Under the pieces are notes generated by a model. That model searched no databases and was not told the DNA's origin. It saw only the letters and a program-made list of their open reading frames with translations. A program made the position numbers and the translations under genes. A DNA stretch of 64,000 bases from Arthrobacter crystallopoietes BAB-32 (GTDB lineage: Bacteria; Actinomycetota; Actinomycetes; Actinomycetales; Micrococcaceae). Of this stretch, positions 29,303 to 38,622 are shown piece by piece. Location of the stretch: positions 1 through 64,000 of the forward strand of contig NZ_ANPE02000069.1 of the NCBI RefSeq assembly GCF_000328305.2, given 5' to 3'. Every line of letters starts with the position of its first letter. Positions within the stretch are counted from its first letter, which is position 1.

Positions 29303-30727
29303 ATGACCACTCGTGAAGAAACCGGCCAGACCAGACCAGGTGGCAACCGGAAAATCCCGGACACCGCCGCTCTCGCTGCAGCTGTCGACGCCCGGATGGG
29401 GCAGACCATTTCCACACTCGAGCAACTCGTTGCGATCCCCGGGATCGCATGGGAGGCCTTCGAACCGGCAGACCTCGCACATAGTGCAGAGACGGTGGCA
29501 GACCTGCTTCGCGGACTTGGGCTGGACGACGTCCAAGTACTCAGCGTTCCCCATGGGGAGCGCCAAGGCGGACCTGCTGTCGTGGCGCGGCGGCGCGCCT
29601 TGCCTGGCAAACCGACGGTGCTGTTGTACGCCCACCATGACGTGCAGCCCCCGGGCGACCTGGGGCTATGGAACACCGAACCATTTGCCGCCACGGAGAT
29701 CGGCGGCCGTCTGTATGGCAGGGGAGCGGCGGACGACAAGGCCGGGATTATGGCCCACGTCGGTGCGGTTGAAGCGGTCCTGGCAACCCTCGGCGACCAA
29801 TTCGGTCTGGGCCTCACCTTCTTCATTGAAGGCGAGGAAGAAGCCGGCTCACCGACCTTCCGCACCTTCCTGGAAACACACCGCGAACTGCTGCAGGCCG
29901 ATGTGATCATCGTGGCGGATTCGGCAAACTGGAAGGTGGGGGTGCCGGCCCTGACCACCAGTCTCCGCGGATTGATCGATGGAGTCGTGGAGCTGAAGGT
30001 CCTGGACCACGCCGTCCACTCCGGAATGTTCGGCGGGCCGGTCCTGGACGCGCCAACCCTGCTCGCGCGCCTGATTGCGACGTTCCATGACGACAATGGC
30101 GCGGTGGCAATTAGAGGACTCGTTGCCACGGAATCGGCCCAAGTCGATTATTCCGAGGCCGACTTCCGCCAGGACAGCTCCGTGCTCGAGTCCGTGCAGC
30201 TTGCTGGCACCGGCCCCATAGCGGACAGGTTATGGAACAAACCGGCCCTGTCCGTGATCGGAATGGACGTCCCCAGCGTTGCGCTCAGTTCCAATACCCT
30301 GCTCCCGTCGGCGAGGGCAAAGCTGAGCTTGCGCTTGGCTCCAGGGCAGGACCCGGCCGCCGCGATGGATGCCTTGGCAGCCCACGTCCAGGAGCATGTC
30401 CCCTTTGGCGCTGAAGTCCGCTTCACCCCAGGCGAGCAGGGGAGCGCGTTTGCGACGGAGACGAATGCTTCGGCGGCGCAGGCCGCGCTCTGGGCCCTGG
30501 GCGAAGCGTGGGGCACAGAGCCCGTCGAGACCGGAATGGGCGGATCCATTCCCTTCATCGCGGATCTGCGGGACCTGTATCCGCACGCCCAGATCCTCAT
30601 CACCGGCGTGGAAGACCCCGATTCCCGCGCCCATTCCGCCAATGAGTCCCTGCACTTGGGGGATTTTCGGAATGCGGTTCTTGCGGAAGCACTGCTTCTG
30701 GCCCGGCTTAACAATGAAGGTCTGTGA
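29303..30727 (+). CDS. M20-family dipeptidase
   Basis: From ATG 29303 the product is 474 residues. It has the M20 metal site blocks LLYAHHDVQPPGD (His and Asp ligands), GRGAADDKAGIMAHV (bridging Asp), FFIEGEEEAGSP (catalytic Glu and Glu ligand), and the C-terminal His region SRAHSANESLHL. The lid domain begins at SLRGLIDGVVELKVLDHAVHSG. Family members hydrolyse dipeptides or related amides using two zinc ions; the substrate here cannot be read from sequence. It is cytoplasmic, with no signal peptide, and ends 161 bases before erpA. Confidence 0.93.
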   Translation: MTTREETGQTRPGGNRKIPDTAALAAAVDARMGQTISTLEQLVAIPGIAWEAFEPADLAHSAETVADLLRGLGLDDVQVLSVPHGERQGGPAVVARRRALPGKPTVLLYAHHDVQPPGDLGLWNTEPFAATEIGGRLYGRGAADDKAGIMAHVGAVEAVLATLGDQFGLGLTFFIEGEEEAGSPTFRTFLETHRELLQADVIIVADSANWKVGVPALTTSLRGLIDGVVELKVLDHAVHSGMFGGPVLDAPTLLARLIATFHDDNGAVAIRGLVATESAQVDYSEADFRQDSSVLESVQLAGTGPIADRLWNKPALSVIGMDVPSVALSSNTLLPSARAKLSLRLAPGQDPAAAMDALAAHVQEHVPFGAEVRFTPGEQGSAFATETNASAAQAALWALGEAWGTEPVETGMGGSIPFIADLRDLYPHAQILITGVEDPDSRAHSANESLHLGDFRNAVLAEALLLARLNNEGL

Positions 30728-30888
30728 TCGGGCGAGGACGGTACGCCCTCCGCGTCCGCCCTCCAGTGGGCCACGCTGGCATTTGTTGGAACCAAGTGCC
30801 CGAGAAGTACCATGGAAGCGGAGCCACAGCACCACTGAGTGATAGCAGAAGGTCAACTGATGGCCACCTCAGAGATAAGGACAAAGCA

Positions 30889-31269
30889 ATGACCGAAACC
30901 ACCAGCACCGCTAATGGAAATGCAGCCGAGACCGAACTGCCTGTCCACGAGGTCAAGCTGACCGATGTTGCCGCGGGCAAGGTCCGCAGTCTGCTGGAGC
31001 AGGAAGGACGCACGGATCTTCGGCTCCGCGTCGCCGTCCAGCCCGGCGGTTGCTCCGGCCTGATCTACCAGCTGTACTTCGACGAGCGCATGCTGGACGG
31101 TGACGCCGTCCGCGACTTTGAAGGTGTCGAAGTCATCGTGGACAAAATGAGCGTGCCGTACCTGAGCGGCGCAACCATCGATTTCGAGGACACGATTTCC
31201 AAGCAGGGCTTTACCATTGACAACCCCAATGCCGGTGGTTCCTGCGCCTGCGGTGACTCGTTCCACTAA
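30889..31269 (+). CDS. erpA: Iron-sulfur cluster insertion protein (ErpA/HesB type)
   Basis: Start ATG 30889 with AAGGA about eight bases upstream gives 126 residues. The A-type carrier fold is clear: VKLTDVAAGKVRSLLEQEG, RLRVAVQPGGCSGLIYQLYFDE, and the C-terminal GGSCACGDSFH. The three conserved Cys (GGCSG and CAC) bind the cluster. A-type carriers deliver Fe-S clusters to apoproteins. Its place just ahead of the ctaC gene is conserved in actinobacteria and fits a need for Fe-S clusters by the Rieske protein encoded nearby. Confidence 0.95.
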   Translation: MTETTSTANGNAAETELPVHEVKLTDVAAGKVRSLLEQEGRTDLRLRVAVQPGGCSGLIYQLYFDERMLDGDAVRDFEGVEVIVDKMSVPYLSGATIDFEDTISKQGFTIDNPNAGGSCACGDSFH

Positions 31270-31455
31270 GTCGCTGAATGGCTTGCCTCAGCATCAGGGC
31301 AAACGCCGACGCACTGCCGCGACCTGTCACATCCAGGTCATCCGGGCGGGTAAGCTCTACAGTGAGTAGTAAAACCGATATGCCAGCGTGCGCAACGGGG
31401 GAATAGCCGTGCCGCGCGGGCATCACTTGCACGAAACAAGAAGGAAGGGCCGTCT

Positions 31456-32319
31456 GTGAGTTCGCAGGACCGAACCGGCAGTCGGCGCGCCAGGATCTTC
31501 AAGGCCACAGGCCTTGGGGCGGCGGGTGCGCTGTTGTTGACGGGATGTTCAGAAGAAGTCCGATTGGGATGGCTGCCCACTGAGCGGGGCACGACCAACC
31601 ACACGGACCGGATCATCGATTTGTGGGTGAACTCCTGGATTGCCGCGTTGGCTATCGGCGTTCTGACGTGGGCCCTGATGATTTGGTGCATCGTCGCCTA
31701 CCGCCGCCGGAAGAACGAAACCGGCTACCCCCGTCAGCTCAGCTACAACCTGCCGCTGGAAATCTTCTACACCGCGGTTCCGCTGATCATGGTTCTGACC
31801 CTGTTCTACTTCACGGACCGCGACATGACCGCGATCAACGCCCGTGACGACAATCCGGACCAGATCATCGATGTTCGTGGCAAGCAGTGGTCCTGGGACT
31901 TCAACTACGTCACCGAGGATAAGTACGACGTCGGTGTCCAGGCCCACCTTGACGGCGAGACCGGCGCGCCTGACCGCCTGCCGACGCTCTACCTGCCGGT
32001 CAACCAGAGCATCGAGCTGCAGATCAACTCCCGCGACGTGATCCACTCCTTCTGGGTCCCCGCCTTCCTGCAGAAGATCGACATGATCCCAGGCAAGACC
32101 AACTACATCACCGTCACGCCGCAGCGCGAGGGCGTCTACGCCGGTAAGTGCGCCGAACTCTGCGGCGAGTACCACTCCGAGATGCTGTTCAACGTCGCTG
32201 TGGTGTCCGAGGCTGAGTTCGCCGAGCGGATGACCGCCCTTGAAGACGGCCAGATCGGCGAGGAATACGACCGCAACCCGTACGCGGAAGCGGCTGAGCA
32301 AGGAGCGAGGGAGAACTAG
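31456..32319 (+). CDS. ctaC: Cytochrome c oxidase subunit II
   Basis: The 287-residue protein has a lipoprotein-type signal ([13 protein letters not shown]), two membrane helices ([23 protein letters not shown] and [20 protein letters not shown]), then a periplasm-side cupredoxin domain with the CuA site: the late His of [12 protein letters not shown], and [12 protein letters not shown]. It receives electrons from cytochrome c carried by QcrC in the bcc-aa3 supercomplex and passes them to subunit I. GTG 31456; its TAG shares the G with the GTG start of ctaD. Confidence 0.97.
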   Translation: MSSQDRTGSRRARIFKATGLGAAGALLLTGCSEEVRLGWLPTERGTTNHTDRIIDLWVNSWIAALAIGVLTWALMIWCIVAYRRRKNETGYPRQLSYNLPLEIFYTAVPLIMVLTLFYFTDRDMTAINARDDNPDQIIDVRGKQWSWDFNYVTEDKYDVGVQAHLDGETGAPDRLPTLYLPVNQSIELQINSRDVIHSFWVPAFLQKIDMIPGKTNYITVTPQREGVYAGKCAELCGEYHSEMLFNVAVVSEAEFAERMTALEDGQIGEEYDRNPYAEAAEQGAREN

Positions 32320-34046
32320 TGTCTACCTACGAGTACACCGCCGAGGAGACGGGCACGACGGTCGCACCGCGCGTCGTTCCTCGATCCAAGGGACGCATCG
32401 TCGTCAACTGGATCACCTCGACCGACCACAAGACGATCGGGTACATGTACCTGATCTCGTCATTCATCTTCTTCTGCCTCGGCGGTGTGATGGCTCTGGT
32501 CATTCGTGCCGAGCTGTTCGAACCGGGCATGCAGATTCTGCAGACCAAGGAACAGTACAACCAGCTGTTCACCATGCACGGCACGGTCATGCTGCTGATG
32601 TTCGCCACGCCCCTGTTCGCCGGCTTCACCAACGTCATGATGCCGCTGCAGATCGGCGCTCCTGACGTCGCCTTCCCGCGGCTCAACGCCCTGGCCTTCT
32701 GGTTCTTCCTGTTCGGCAGCACCATTGCAGTAGCCGGCTTCGTTACGCCGCAGGGCGCGGCATCCTTCGGGTGGTTTGCGTACGCGCCGTTGTCCAGCAC
32801 GACGTTTTCCCCGGGCGCCGGCGGAGACCTGTGGGTATTCGGCCTCGCGCTGTCTGGCTTCGGCACGATTCTGGGCGCGGTCAACTTCATCACGACCATC
32901 ATCTGCATGCGTGCCCCGGGCATGACCATGTGGCGGATGCCGATCTTCACCTGGAACGCACTGATCACATCGATCCTCGTCCTGATGGCGTTTCCTCCGC
33001 TGGCCTCTGCACTGTTCGGCCTCGGCGCCGACCGCCGTTTCGGAGCCCATATCTTCAACCCTGAAAACGGCGGTGCCATTCTCTGGCAGCACCTGTTCTG
33101 GTTCTTCGGACACCCTGAGGTTTACATCATCGCCCTGCCGTTCTTCGGCATCGTTTCCGAGATCTTCCCGGTCTTCAGCCGCAAGCCGATCTTCGGCTAC
33201 AAGGGCCTCGTTTACGCGACGATCGCCATCGCTGCGCTGTCCGTAACCGTCTGGGCGCACCACATGTACGTCACCGGGTCGGTCATGCTGCCGTTCTTCG
33301 CGTTCATGACCATGCTGATCGCCGTCCCGACCGGTGTGAAGTTCTTCAACTGGATCGGCACCATGTGGCGCGGTTCGCTGACGTTCGAAACACCGATGCT
33401 CTGGAGCCTCGGCTTCCTGGCCACGTTCCTCTTCGGCGGCCTGACCGGCATCATCCTCGCGTCCCCGCCGCTGGACTTCCACGTCTCGGACACGTACTTC
33501 GTGGTTGCCCACTTCCACTACGTCGTCTTCGGCACCGTGGTGTTCGCCATGTTCGCCGGTTTCTACTTCTGGTGGCCCAAGTGGACCGGCAAGATGCTCA
33601 ACGAACGCCTGGGCAAGATCCACTTCTGGCTGCTGTTCCTCGGCTTCCACGGCACCTTCCTGATCCAGCACTGGCTTGGAGTCATCGGCATGCCCCGCCG
33701 CTATGCGGACTACATGCCCGAAGACAACTTCACTGCCATGAACCAGTTCTCGACCATTGCGTCCTTCGTGCTGGGTGCTTCGCTGATCCCGTTCTTCTGG
33801 AACGTGTACACCACGTGGCGCCACGGCAAGAAGGTCGAGGTTGACGACCCCTGGGGCTTCGGTGCTTCGCTTGAGTGGGCAACTTCCTGCCCGCCGCCGC
33901 GCCACAACTTCACCTCCCTGCCGCGTATCCGTTCGGAACGGCCCGCGCTGGACCTGCACCATCCGGAGCTGGCACCGAAGCACACGCCCAAGGAGCCGGT
34001 ACCGGCCGCACAGATCTTCGGCCCTGCCGACCGAGAGGATGCCTGA
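32319..34046 (+). CDS. ctaD: Cytochrome c oxidase subunit I
   Basis: The 575-residue haem-copper oxidase core subunit has about twelve membrane helices, starting with the [15 protein letters not shown] entry, the low-spin haem His in [25 protein letters not shown] (CuB His and cross-linked Tyr), and the HFHYVVFG helix for haem a and a3. It reduces oxygen to water with proton pumping. GTG 32319 overlaps ctaC by one base. ctaF follows four bases after its stop, forming a ctaC-ctaD-ctaF operon. Confidence 0.98.
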   Translation: MSTYEYTAEETGTTVAPRVVPRSKGRIVVNWITSTDHKTIGYMYLISSFIFFCLGGVMALVIRAELFEPGMQILQTKEQYNQLFTMHGTVMLLMFATPLFAGFTNVMMPLQIGAPDVAFPRLNALAFWFFLFGSTIAVAGFVTPQGAASFGWFAYAPLSSTTFSPGAGGDLWVFGLALSGFGTILGAVNFITTIICMRAPGMTMWRMPIFTWNALITSILVLMAFPPLASALFGLGADRRFGAHIFNPENGGAILWQHLFWFFGHPEVYIIALPFFGIVSEIFPVFSRKPIFGYKGLVYATIAIAALSVTVWAHHMYVTGSVMLPFFAFMTMLIAVPTGVKFFNWIGTMWRGSLTFETPMLWSLGFLATFLFGGLTGIILASPPLDFHVSDTYFVVAHFHYVVFGTVVFAMFAGFYFWWPKWTGKMLNERLGKIHFWLLFLGFHGTFLIQHWLGVIGMPRRYADYMPEDNFTAMNQFSTIASFVLGASLIPFFWNVYTTWRHGKKVEVDDPWGFGASLEWATSCPPPRHNFTSLPRIRSERPALDLHHPELAPKHTPKEPVPAAQIFGPADREDA

Positions 34047-34049
34047 CCC

Positions 34050-34451
34050 ATGAAAATCGAATCCTGGTTGTTCTCCGGGGGAGTCATCTTCTTCCTGCCG
34101 GTATGCGTGGTCTACGGATACCTGACCAACTGGAACGAGTGGGTCGGCATTGTCGGTCTGCTCCTGCTGGCCGGGCTCTCGCTGATGGTCGGCTGGTACC
34201 TGGCCACCACGGCCAAGCGTGTAGGCGCACGTCCCGAGGACCGGCTGGACGCCGAAATCCATGAAGGCGCAGGCGAGCAGGGCCATTTCAGCCCCTGGAG
34301 CTGGTGGCCGATCGTCCTGGCCATGGGTGCCGCCGGCGGCTTCCTCGGCATCGCAGTTGGTTTCTGGATCACCTACATTGCGGCCGGTTTGACGGTCGTA
34401 GCCATCATCGGCTGGGTGTATGAGTACAGTCGCGGAGACCACGCGCACTAA
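34050..34451 (+). CDS. ctaF: Actinobacterial cytochrome c oxidase subunit 4
   Basis: The 133-residue protein has four hydrophobic segments: WLFSGGVIFFLPVCVVYGYL, WVGIVGLLLLAGLSLMVGWYL, WWPIVLAMGAAGGFLGIAVGFWI and IAAGLTVVAIIGWVYEYSRG, with the GHFSPWSWWP turn typical of the actinobacterial subunit IV. It is a structural part of the aa3 oxidase. ATG 34050 lies three bases after the ctaD stop. A strong hairpin with a T-rich tail ends the operon. Confidence 0.94.
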   Translation: MKIESWLFSGGVIFFLPVCVVYGYLTNWNEWVGIVGLLLLAGLSLMVGWYLATTAKRVGARPEDRLDAEIHEGAGEQGHFSPWSWWPIVLAMGAAGGFLGIAVGFWITYIAAGLTVVAIIGWVYEYSRGDHAH

Positions 34452-34465
34452 TTGAATAAGCAAAG

Positions 34466-34500
34466 AAAAGCCCGGAGCATTCGGCTCCGGGCTTTTCTTT
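34466..34500 (+). terminator. Rho-independent terminator of ctaC-ctaD-ctaF
   Basis: Arms 34466-34478 (AAAAGCCCGGAGC) and 34484-34496 pair perfectly over 13 bp with a 5-base loop, and the T-rich TTTTCTTT follows. Confidence 0.9.
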
Positions 34501-34610
34501 GCTCTCGCGTTGGTGACCGCAATCAGCCGCCGCCCATCCGGCCGCGAAGATTGACCGGTGAGGGGCCTGCCTCGACAAGCACGATGGACGGCACAGTGCT
34601 GTTCGATCTG

Positions 34611-34622
34611 TGGTCTAGACCG
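34611..34622. promoter_or_regulatory. dre-like GntR (DasR-type) operator
   Basis: TGGTCTAGACCG at 34611-34622 contains the perfect palindrome GGTCTAGACC and matches 11 of 12 bases of the DasR/NagR responsive element core TGGTCTAGACCA. A TAGAAT -10-like hexamer follows at 34627-34632, so a bound repressor would block the promoter. It lies 46 bases before the regulator gene, predicting autoregulation. Confidence 0.75.
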
Positions 34623-34667
34623 GCTGTAGAATTGCCGCATCCGTTGTCGCCCAAAGGAGCATTTGAA

Positions 34668-35456
34668 TTGGTGTCGAGAGCCGCCGCCGCGATACAAGGT
34701 GAGATCGACGGTTCCTCACCGCTTGCCAAGCACGTGCAACTAAGGGAGATTCTGCGGCGCCATGCGAAGGAGAACTGCGAACCAGGGGGGCCGTTCCCCT
34801 CTGAGAGGGAACTGACTGAGCGCTTTGGCCTGGCGCGGATGACGGTGCGCCAGGCTATCGACTCTTTGGTGGCTGAAGAAGTGCTGGAGCGCATAGTTGG
34901 CCTGGGTACGTTCGTGAGCCAGCAAAAGCTCGACCTGCAGGTCAAGCTGACCTCCTACAGTGAGGAGATGCAGCGTCGGGGGATGGTTCCCGACGCCCGG
35001 GTCCTGAGCTTCGAACAGATCGGGGCAGCGCCCTTCGTCGCGCGCGAACTCCAGCTCGAAGAGGGACAGCCGGTCATCCGCTTCCGGCGCCTGCTGCTGG
35101 CCGACGGCGACCCCATGAGCGTGGACGAGAACTTCATTCCCGCCTACCGGGTCCCGGGAATCCTCGACGAGCCGCCGCCGTCGTCCTTGTACAACGTCCT
35201 CAGCGAACGTTACGGCCTGGTGATGGAGTGGGGCGAGGACACGATCGAAGCTACGGCTGCGCGGCCATCAATTGCCCGGCTATTGAACGTCGACATCGGT
35301 TCGCCACTGCTCAAGATCCAACGCCATGCCTTCGTGTCGAAGACGATGGTGGACTTTTCGATTTCGTACTACCGGGCCGACCGGTACAAGCTCTGGGTGC
35401 CGCTCCAAAGGCCGGGTGCACGGTCGCCGCGTGCCTACAACGTCAAGCGGTTTTAA
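34668..35456 (+). CDS. GntR-family regulator with UTRA domain, DasR/NagR-like
   Basis: TTG 34668 follows AAAGGAG (34653-34659) by eight bases and gives 262 residues. The N-terminal winged helix has FPSERELTERFGLARMTVRQAIDSLVAEEVLERIVGLGTF in conserved order, then a UTRA effector domain (LTSYSEEMQRRGMVPDARVL, RFRRLLLADGDPMSVDENFIP, YNVLSERYGL, EDTIEAT). Overall it resembles DasR/NagR, which sense glucosamine-6-phosphate or N-acetylglucosamine-6-phosphate and control amino-sugar and chitin use. The dre-like operator just upstream supports this. No nag or transport genes adjoin, so targets would be elsewhere. The actual ligand is an inference. Confidence 0.85.
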   Translation: MVSRAAAAIQGEIDGSSPLAKHVQLREILRRHAKENCEPGGPFPSERELTERFGLARMTVRQAIDSLVAEEVLERIVGLGTFVSQQKLDLQVKLTSYSEEMQRRGMVPDARVLSFEQIGAAPFVARELQLEEGQPVIRFRRLLLADGDPMSVDENFIPAYRVPGILDEPPPSSLYNVLSERYGLVMEWGEDTIEATAARPSIARLLNVDIGSPLLKIQRHAFVSKTMVDFSISYYRADRYKLWVPLQRPGARSPRAYNVKRF

Positions 35457-35767
35457 TCGTCGGAGAGCGCCCTTGCAGCCCTCCAAGGGCCTATAGAGGC
35501 CGATGACTGTGCGCCAGCCCCGAGCTACGAGGGGACGGGCGTCGTCGGGAGCCGATGTGCCGGTGCCAACCCGCATGCGAGACGCATAGAGCACGAGAGT
35601 GGACTGGTCGTTGTTCCCGACTACCGGCGGCTCGAGTCGCACGTGCCTGAGAGCGGAACCAACCGATCGTCGGGATCGAAGCCGCTGGGCCCTTAGGCCG
35701 GAGTTCGGCGGGACGGCGCCTCAACCCCACTGTCAGCCGAGGGGAATGTCCGCACCACCGGTTAACG
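35457..35767. other. Intergenic stretch without recognised gene
   Basis: About 310 bases between the GntR regulator and the hairpin behind qcrB. Short open frames exist on both strands but none has a ribosome site or recognisable product. I see no repeat, tRNA or operator in it. Confidence 0.5.
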
Positions 35768-35811
35768 CTGAAGGCCGGCTACAGGACCTTGGTCCTGTAG
35801 CCGGCCTTCAG
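35768..35811. terminator. 21-bp hairpin downstream of qcrB
   Basis: Arms 35768-35788 and 35791-35811 are perfectly complementary over 21 bp, leaving two unpaired bases at the tip (four to six in a real loop). It lies 16 bases after the qcrB stop on the minus strand and also downstream of the GntR gene on the plus strand. Confidence 0.85.
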
Positions 35812-35826
35812 ATTCCTCAGGCGCCC

Positions 35827-37493
35827 CTAGTGGCTGGCGATCCCAGCCTTCGTCTCGGCTTCCTCAACCTCGGCGTGGCCGTGGCTGTGTGCAGCTTCGA
35901 GTTCTGCCGGAGTTACCGGAGCAACGCGGTCTTCGAAGAAGAACCGGGACAGCCGTCCGCGGAGCTTCTCCGAGCGGGTGACGCGGCCGTTGGCGTTAGC
36001 TACGGCTGGCTGGACCTCCGGTGATTCGAAGCTCACCAGGCGGTGCAGCTTGTAATCGTTGAGCGGCTCATGAACTTCGATGAACTCACCATGCGGCAGG
36101 CGGACGATGCGTCCTGTTTCGCGGCCATGGAGGACGATCTCGCGGTCCTTGCGCTGCAGCGCAAGGCAAATCCGGCGGGTCACCATGAAGCCGACGATCG
36201 GACCGAAGATGAACAGCACGCGCAGCCAGTAGGTGACGTCATTCAGCGAAACCATGAAGTGCGTGGCGATCAGGTCGGAGCTGGCAGCTGCCCACATCAC
36301 GGCATACCAGATCACACCGGCAACGCCGGTAGCCGTCCGGAACGGAGCGTTACGCGGGCGGTCCAGGATGTGGTGTTCGCGGTCGTCCTTGGTGACCCAG
36401 CGTTCGATCCAGGGCCACGTGAACATCAGGCCGAACAGAATGCCTGCGGGGACGAGCGCGGGCAGCAGCACGTTCAGGGTGAGCGTGCGGCCGAAGATCA
36501 CGTACTCGAAGGCAAAGTCTCCCAGGACGCCCGGCATCAGGCGGAGCGCGCCATCGACCCAGCCGATGTACCAGTCAGGCTGGGTACCTGCGGACACGGG
36601 GGAGGGGTCGTAGGGGCCGTAATCCCAGATCGGAAGGATCTGGAAGTTGGCAGCGATGGCAGCCAGGACGCCGAAGACGATGAAGAAGAAGCCGCCTGCC
36701 TTCGCCGCGTAAACGGGACCGACGGGGAAGCCGACGACGTTGTTTTCGGTACGGCCGGGCCGGGGTACTGCGTGTGCTTGTGCACGACAACCATGAACAG
36801 GTGGATCGCGATCATCAGGAGGATGATGGCGGGCACCAGGAGGATGTGGAGCACGTAGAGCCGGCCGACGATGGCTGTGCCAGGGAACTCGCCGCCGAAG
36901 AGGAACATGGAAATGTAGGTGCCGACCAGCGGGATTGCCTTGATAACGCCGTCGATAATGCGCAGACCGTTGCCGGAAAGCAGGTCATCAGGCAGCGAGT
37001 AGCCGGTGAAACCGGCAGCCAGGGCGAGGATCAGCAGAACACAGCCGACAACCCAGTTCAGTTCGCGCGGCCGGCGGAAGGCGCCGGTGAAGAATACACG
37101 GAGCATGTGCACCGAAACCGACGCCACGAACAGCAGAGCAGCCCAGTGGTGCAGCTGGCGCATGAACAGCCCGCCACGGATATCAAACGAAATATCCAGT
37201 GTGGACGCGTACGCGACCGACATCTCGACGCCCTGGAGGGGAACGTAGGAACCCTCGTAGTGCGTCTCCGCCATCGACGGGTCGAAGAAGAACGTCAGGA
37301 AGGTTCCCGACATCAGCAGGATCACGAAGGAATACAGCGCGACTTCACCGAACATGAAGGACCAGTGGTCGGGGAAGATCTTCCGCCCGAATTCCTTCAC
37401 GATCGGGGAGACACCGACTCTGGTGTCAACGAAGTTGGAGATACGGCCCAAGCCTGTCTTGGGTGTGTACGTATCGGGTGCAGAGGAACTCAT
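35827..37493 (-). pseudogene. qcrB: Cytochrome bc1 (bcc) complex cytochrome b subunit, one-base frameshift
   Basis: The 5' frame from 37493 holds the haem-binding core: WSFMFGEVALYSFVILL, RQLHHWAALLFVASVSVHMLRVFFTGAFRRPRELNW, GFTGYSLPDDLLSG and VLHILLVPAIILLMIAIHLFMVVVHKHTQYPGP, given by blocks. It then goes out of frame. The expected next residues (GRTENNVVGFPVGPVYAAKAGGFF and onward) are found in another frame that runs to 35827, including the C-terminal helices and the cytoplasmic tail. Restoring one C on the plus strand in the CC at 36755-36756 (GGG on the coding strand) rejoins them into a 555-residue protein, the normal length for actinobacterial QcrB. QcrB carries haems bL and bH and the quinol sites. 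Such a core gene makes a sequencing error quite likely. Adjacent to qcrA and qcrC in the standard qcrCAB order. Confidence 0.9.
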
Positions 37494-37495
37494 GA

Positions 37496-38524
37496 CTAGC
37501 CACGCTCCCAGTAGCTCGGTCCAACAGGTTCGTGGAAATCGCTTGTGGCGATGAGGTAGCCCTCGTCATCAACGCTGATCGGAAGCTGCGGCAGAGCGTG
37601 TGCAGCCGGTCCGAAGATAACCTTGCATTCCTGGGTCAGGTCGAAGGTCGACTGGTGGCAGGGGCACAACAAGTGGTGCGTCTGCTGCTCGTACAGCGCA
37701 ACAGGGCAACCGACGTGGGTGCAGATCTTGGAGTAGGCGACGATGCCGTTGTAGTTCCAGTCCTCGCGTCCCGGCGAGACATTCAGATCGTCCGGGTGCA
37801 GCCGCATCAGCAGGACGACGGCCTTGGCCTTCTCTTCAAGCTTGTGCTCGGCTTCGTTGAGGCCTTCGGGGATCACGTGGAAGGCCGAGCCGATGGTGAC
37901 ATCGGAGGCGCGGATGGGAGTGCCGTCCGGATCACGGGTGAGACGCACACCGGCATCCCACATTGTGTGGCGCAGGACGTCGGGATCGATTTCCTTCGAC
38001 AGGTCGCGGAAGATGCCGATCGCCGGCAGCGGTGCCAGGATCATCGCGCCCAGGAGGGTATTGCGAATCAGCGGACGGCGCTTGATGCCCGTTTCCTCGA
38101 TGATCTCACCGACCATCGTCTCGGCGATCTGGCGGTCCTCTTCGGTCCGCACTTCGTGCCGTTCCTCGGCAATTTCGTGGTCGGGCATCAGGGTCTTTGC
38201 CCAGTGGACAATGCCTACGCCGATTCCGAGCATGGCAAAGCACGTGCCCATGCCCAGCAAAAAGTTCTGCAGACGCAGCGTTGCGATGGTGTCATCCAAC
38301 CGGATGGCAAAGTATCCCACGAAGAAAAGCAGGGTACCGATGATCGAGATTACGAACAGTATCGCAACCTGACGTTCGGCCCGCTTTTCGGCCCGGGGAT
38401 CCTTGTCGGCAAGGCGCGGACGGTGCGGAGGAAGCCCAGGGTCCTGAAACTTCTCCACTTCGCCCTGGCCAGCCGTAGCAACGGTGCCCGAGGATTTCGG
38501 ACCGCCGTGACTATGGTCGCCCAT
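37496..38524 (-). CDS. qcrA: Rieske iron-sulfur subunit of bcc complex
   Basis: ATG 38524 gives 342 residues; an ATG four codons upstream is an alternative start. The protein has a His-rich N-terminus, three membrane helices of the actinobacterial QcrA (VAILFVISIIGTLLFFVGYFAI, FLLGMGTCFAMLGIGVGIV, and LIRNTLLGAMILAPLPAIGIF), and a C-terminal Rieske domain with CTHVGCPVALYEQ and CPCHQSTFDL, the two CxH ligand pairs of the 2Fe-2S cluster. It transfers electrons from quinol to the cytochrome c subunit. The qcrB start lies three bases beyond its stop. Confidence 0.96.
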   Translation of the reverse strand: MGDHSHGGPKSSGTVATAGQGEVEKFQDPGLPPHRPRLADKDPRAEKRAERQVAILFVISIIGTLLFFVGYFAIRLDDTIATLRLQNFLLGMGTCFAMLGIGVGIVHWAKTLMPDHEIAEERHEVRTEEDRQIAETMVGEIIEETGIKRRPLIRNTLLGAMILAPLPAIGIFRDLSKEIDPDVLRHTMWDAGVRLTRDPDGTPIRASDVTIGSAFHVIPEGLNEAEHKLEEKAKAVVLLMRLHPDDLNVSPGREDWNYNGIVAYSKICTHVGCPVALYEQQTHHLLCPCHQSTFDLTQECKVIFGPAAHALPQLPISVDDEGYLIATSDFHEPVGPSYWERG

Positions 38525-38622
38525 GATCCCTCTCATCCTTCTCTTGATCTAGCTCTAAAGATTTCTCTGTGCGTGTGTTGTCAATAGTTGTCCGGCGGCC
38601 CGCAAGCCGCCGGACCAGGTGA

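Noticed and set aside
32460-34697. 745-codon open frame on the minus strand opposite ctaD
   Set aside because: Lies exactly opposite a certain gene and reads as low-complexity Arg/Glu/Gly-rich sequence.
35280-35642. Minus-strand open frame after the GntR gene as a gene remnant
   Set aside because: Overlaps the GntR 3' end and I recognise no family; not supported.
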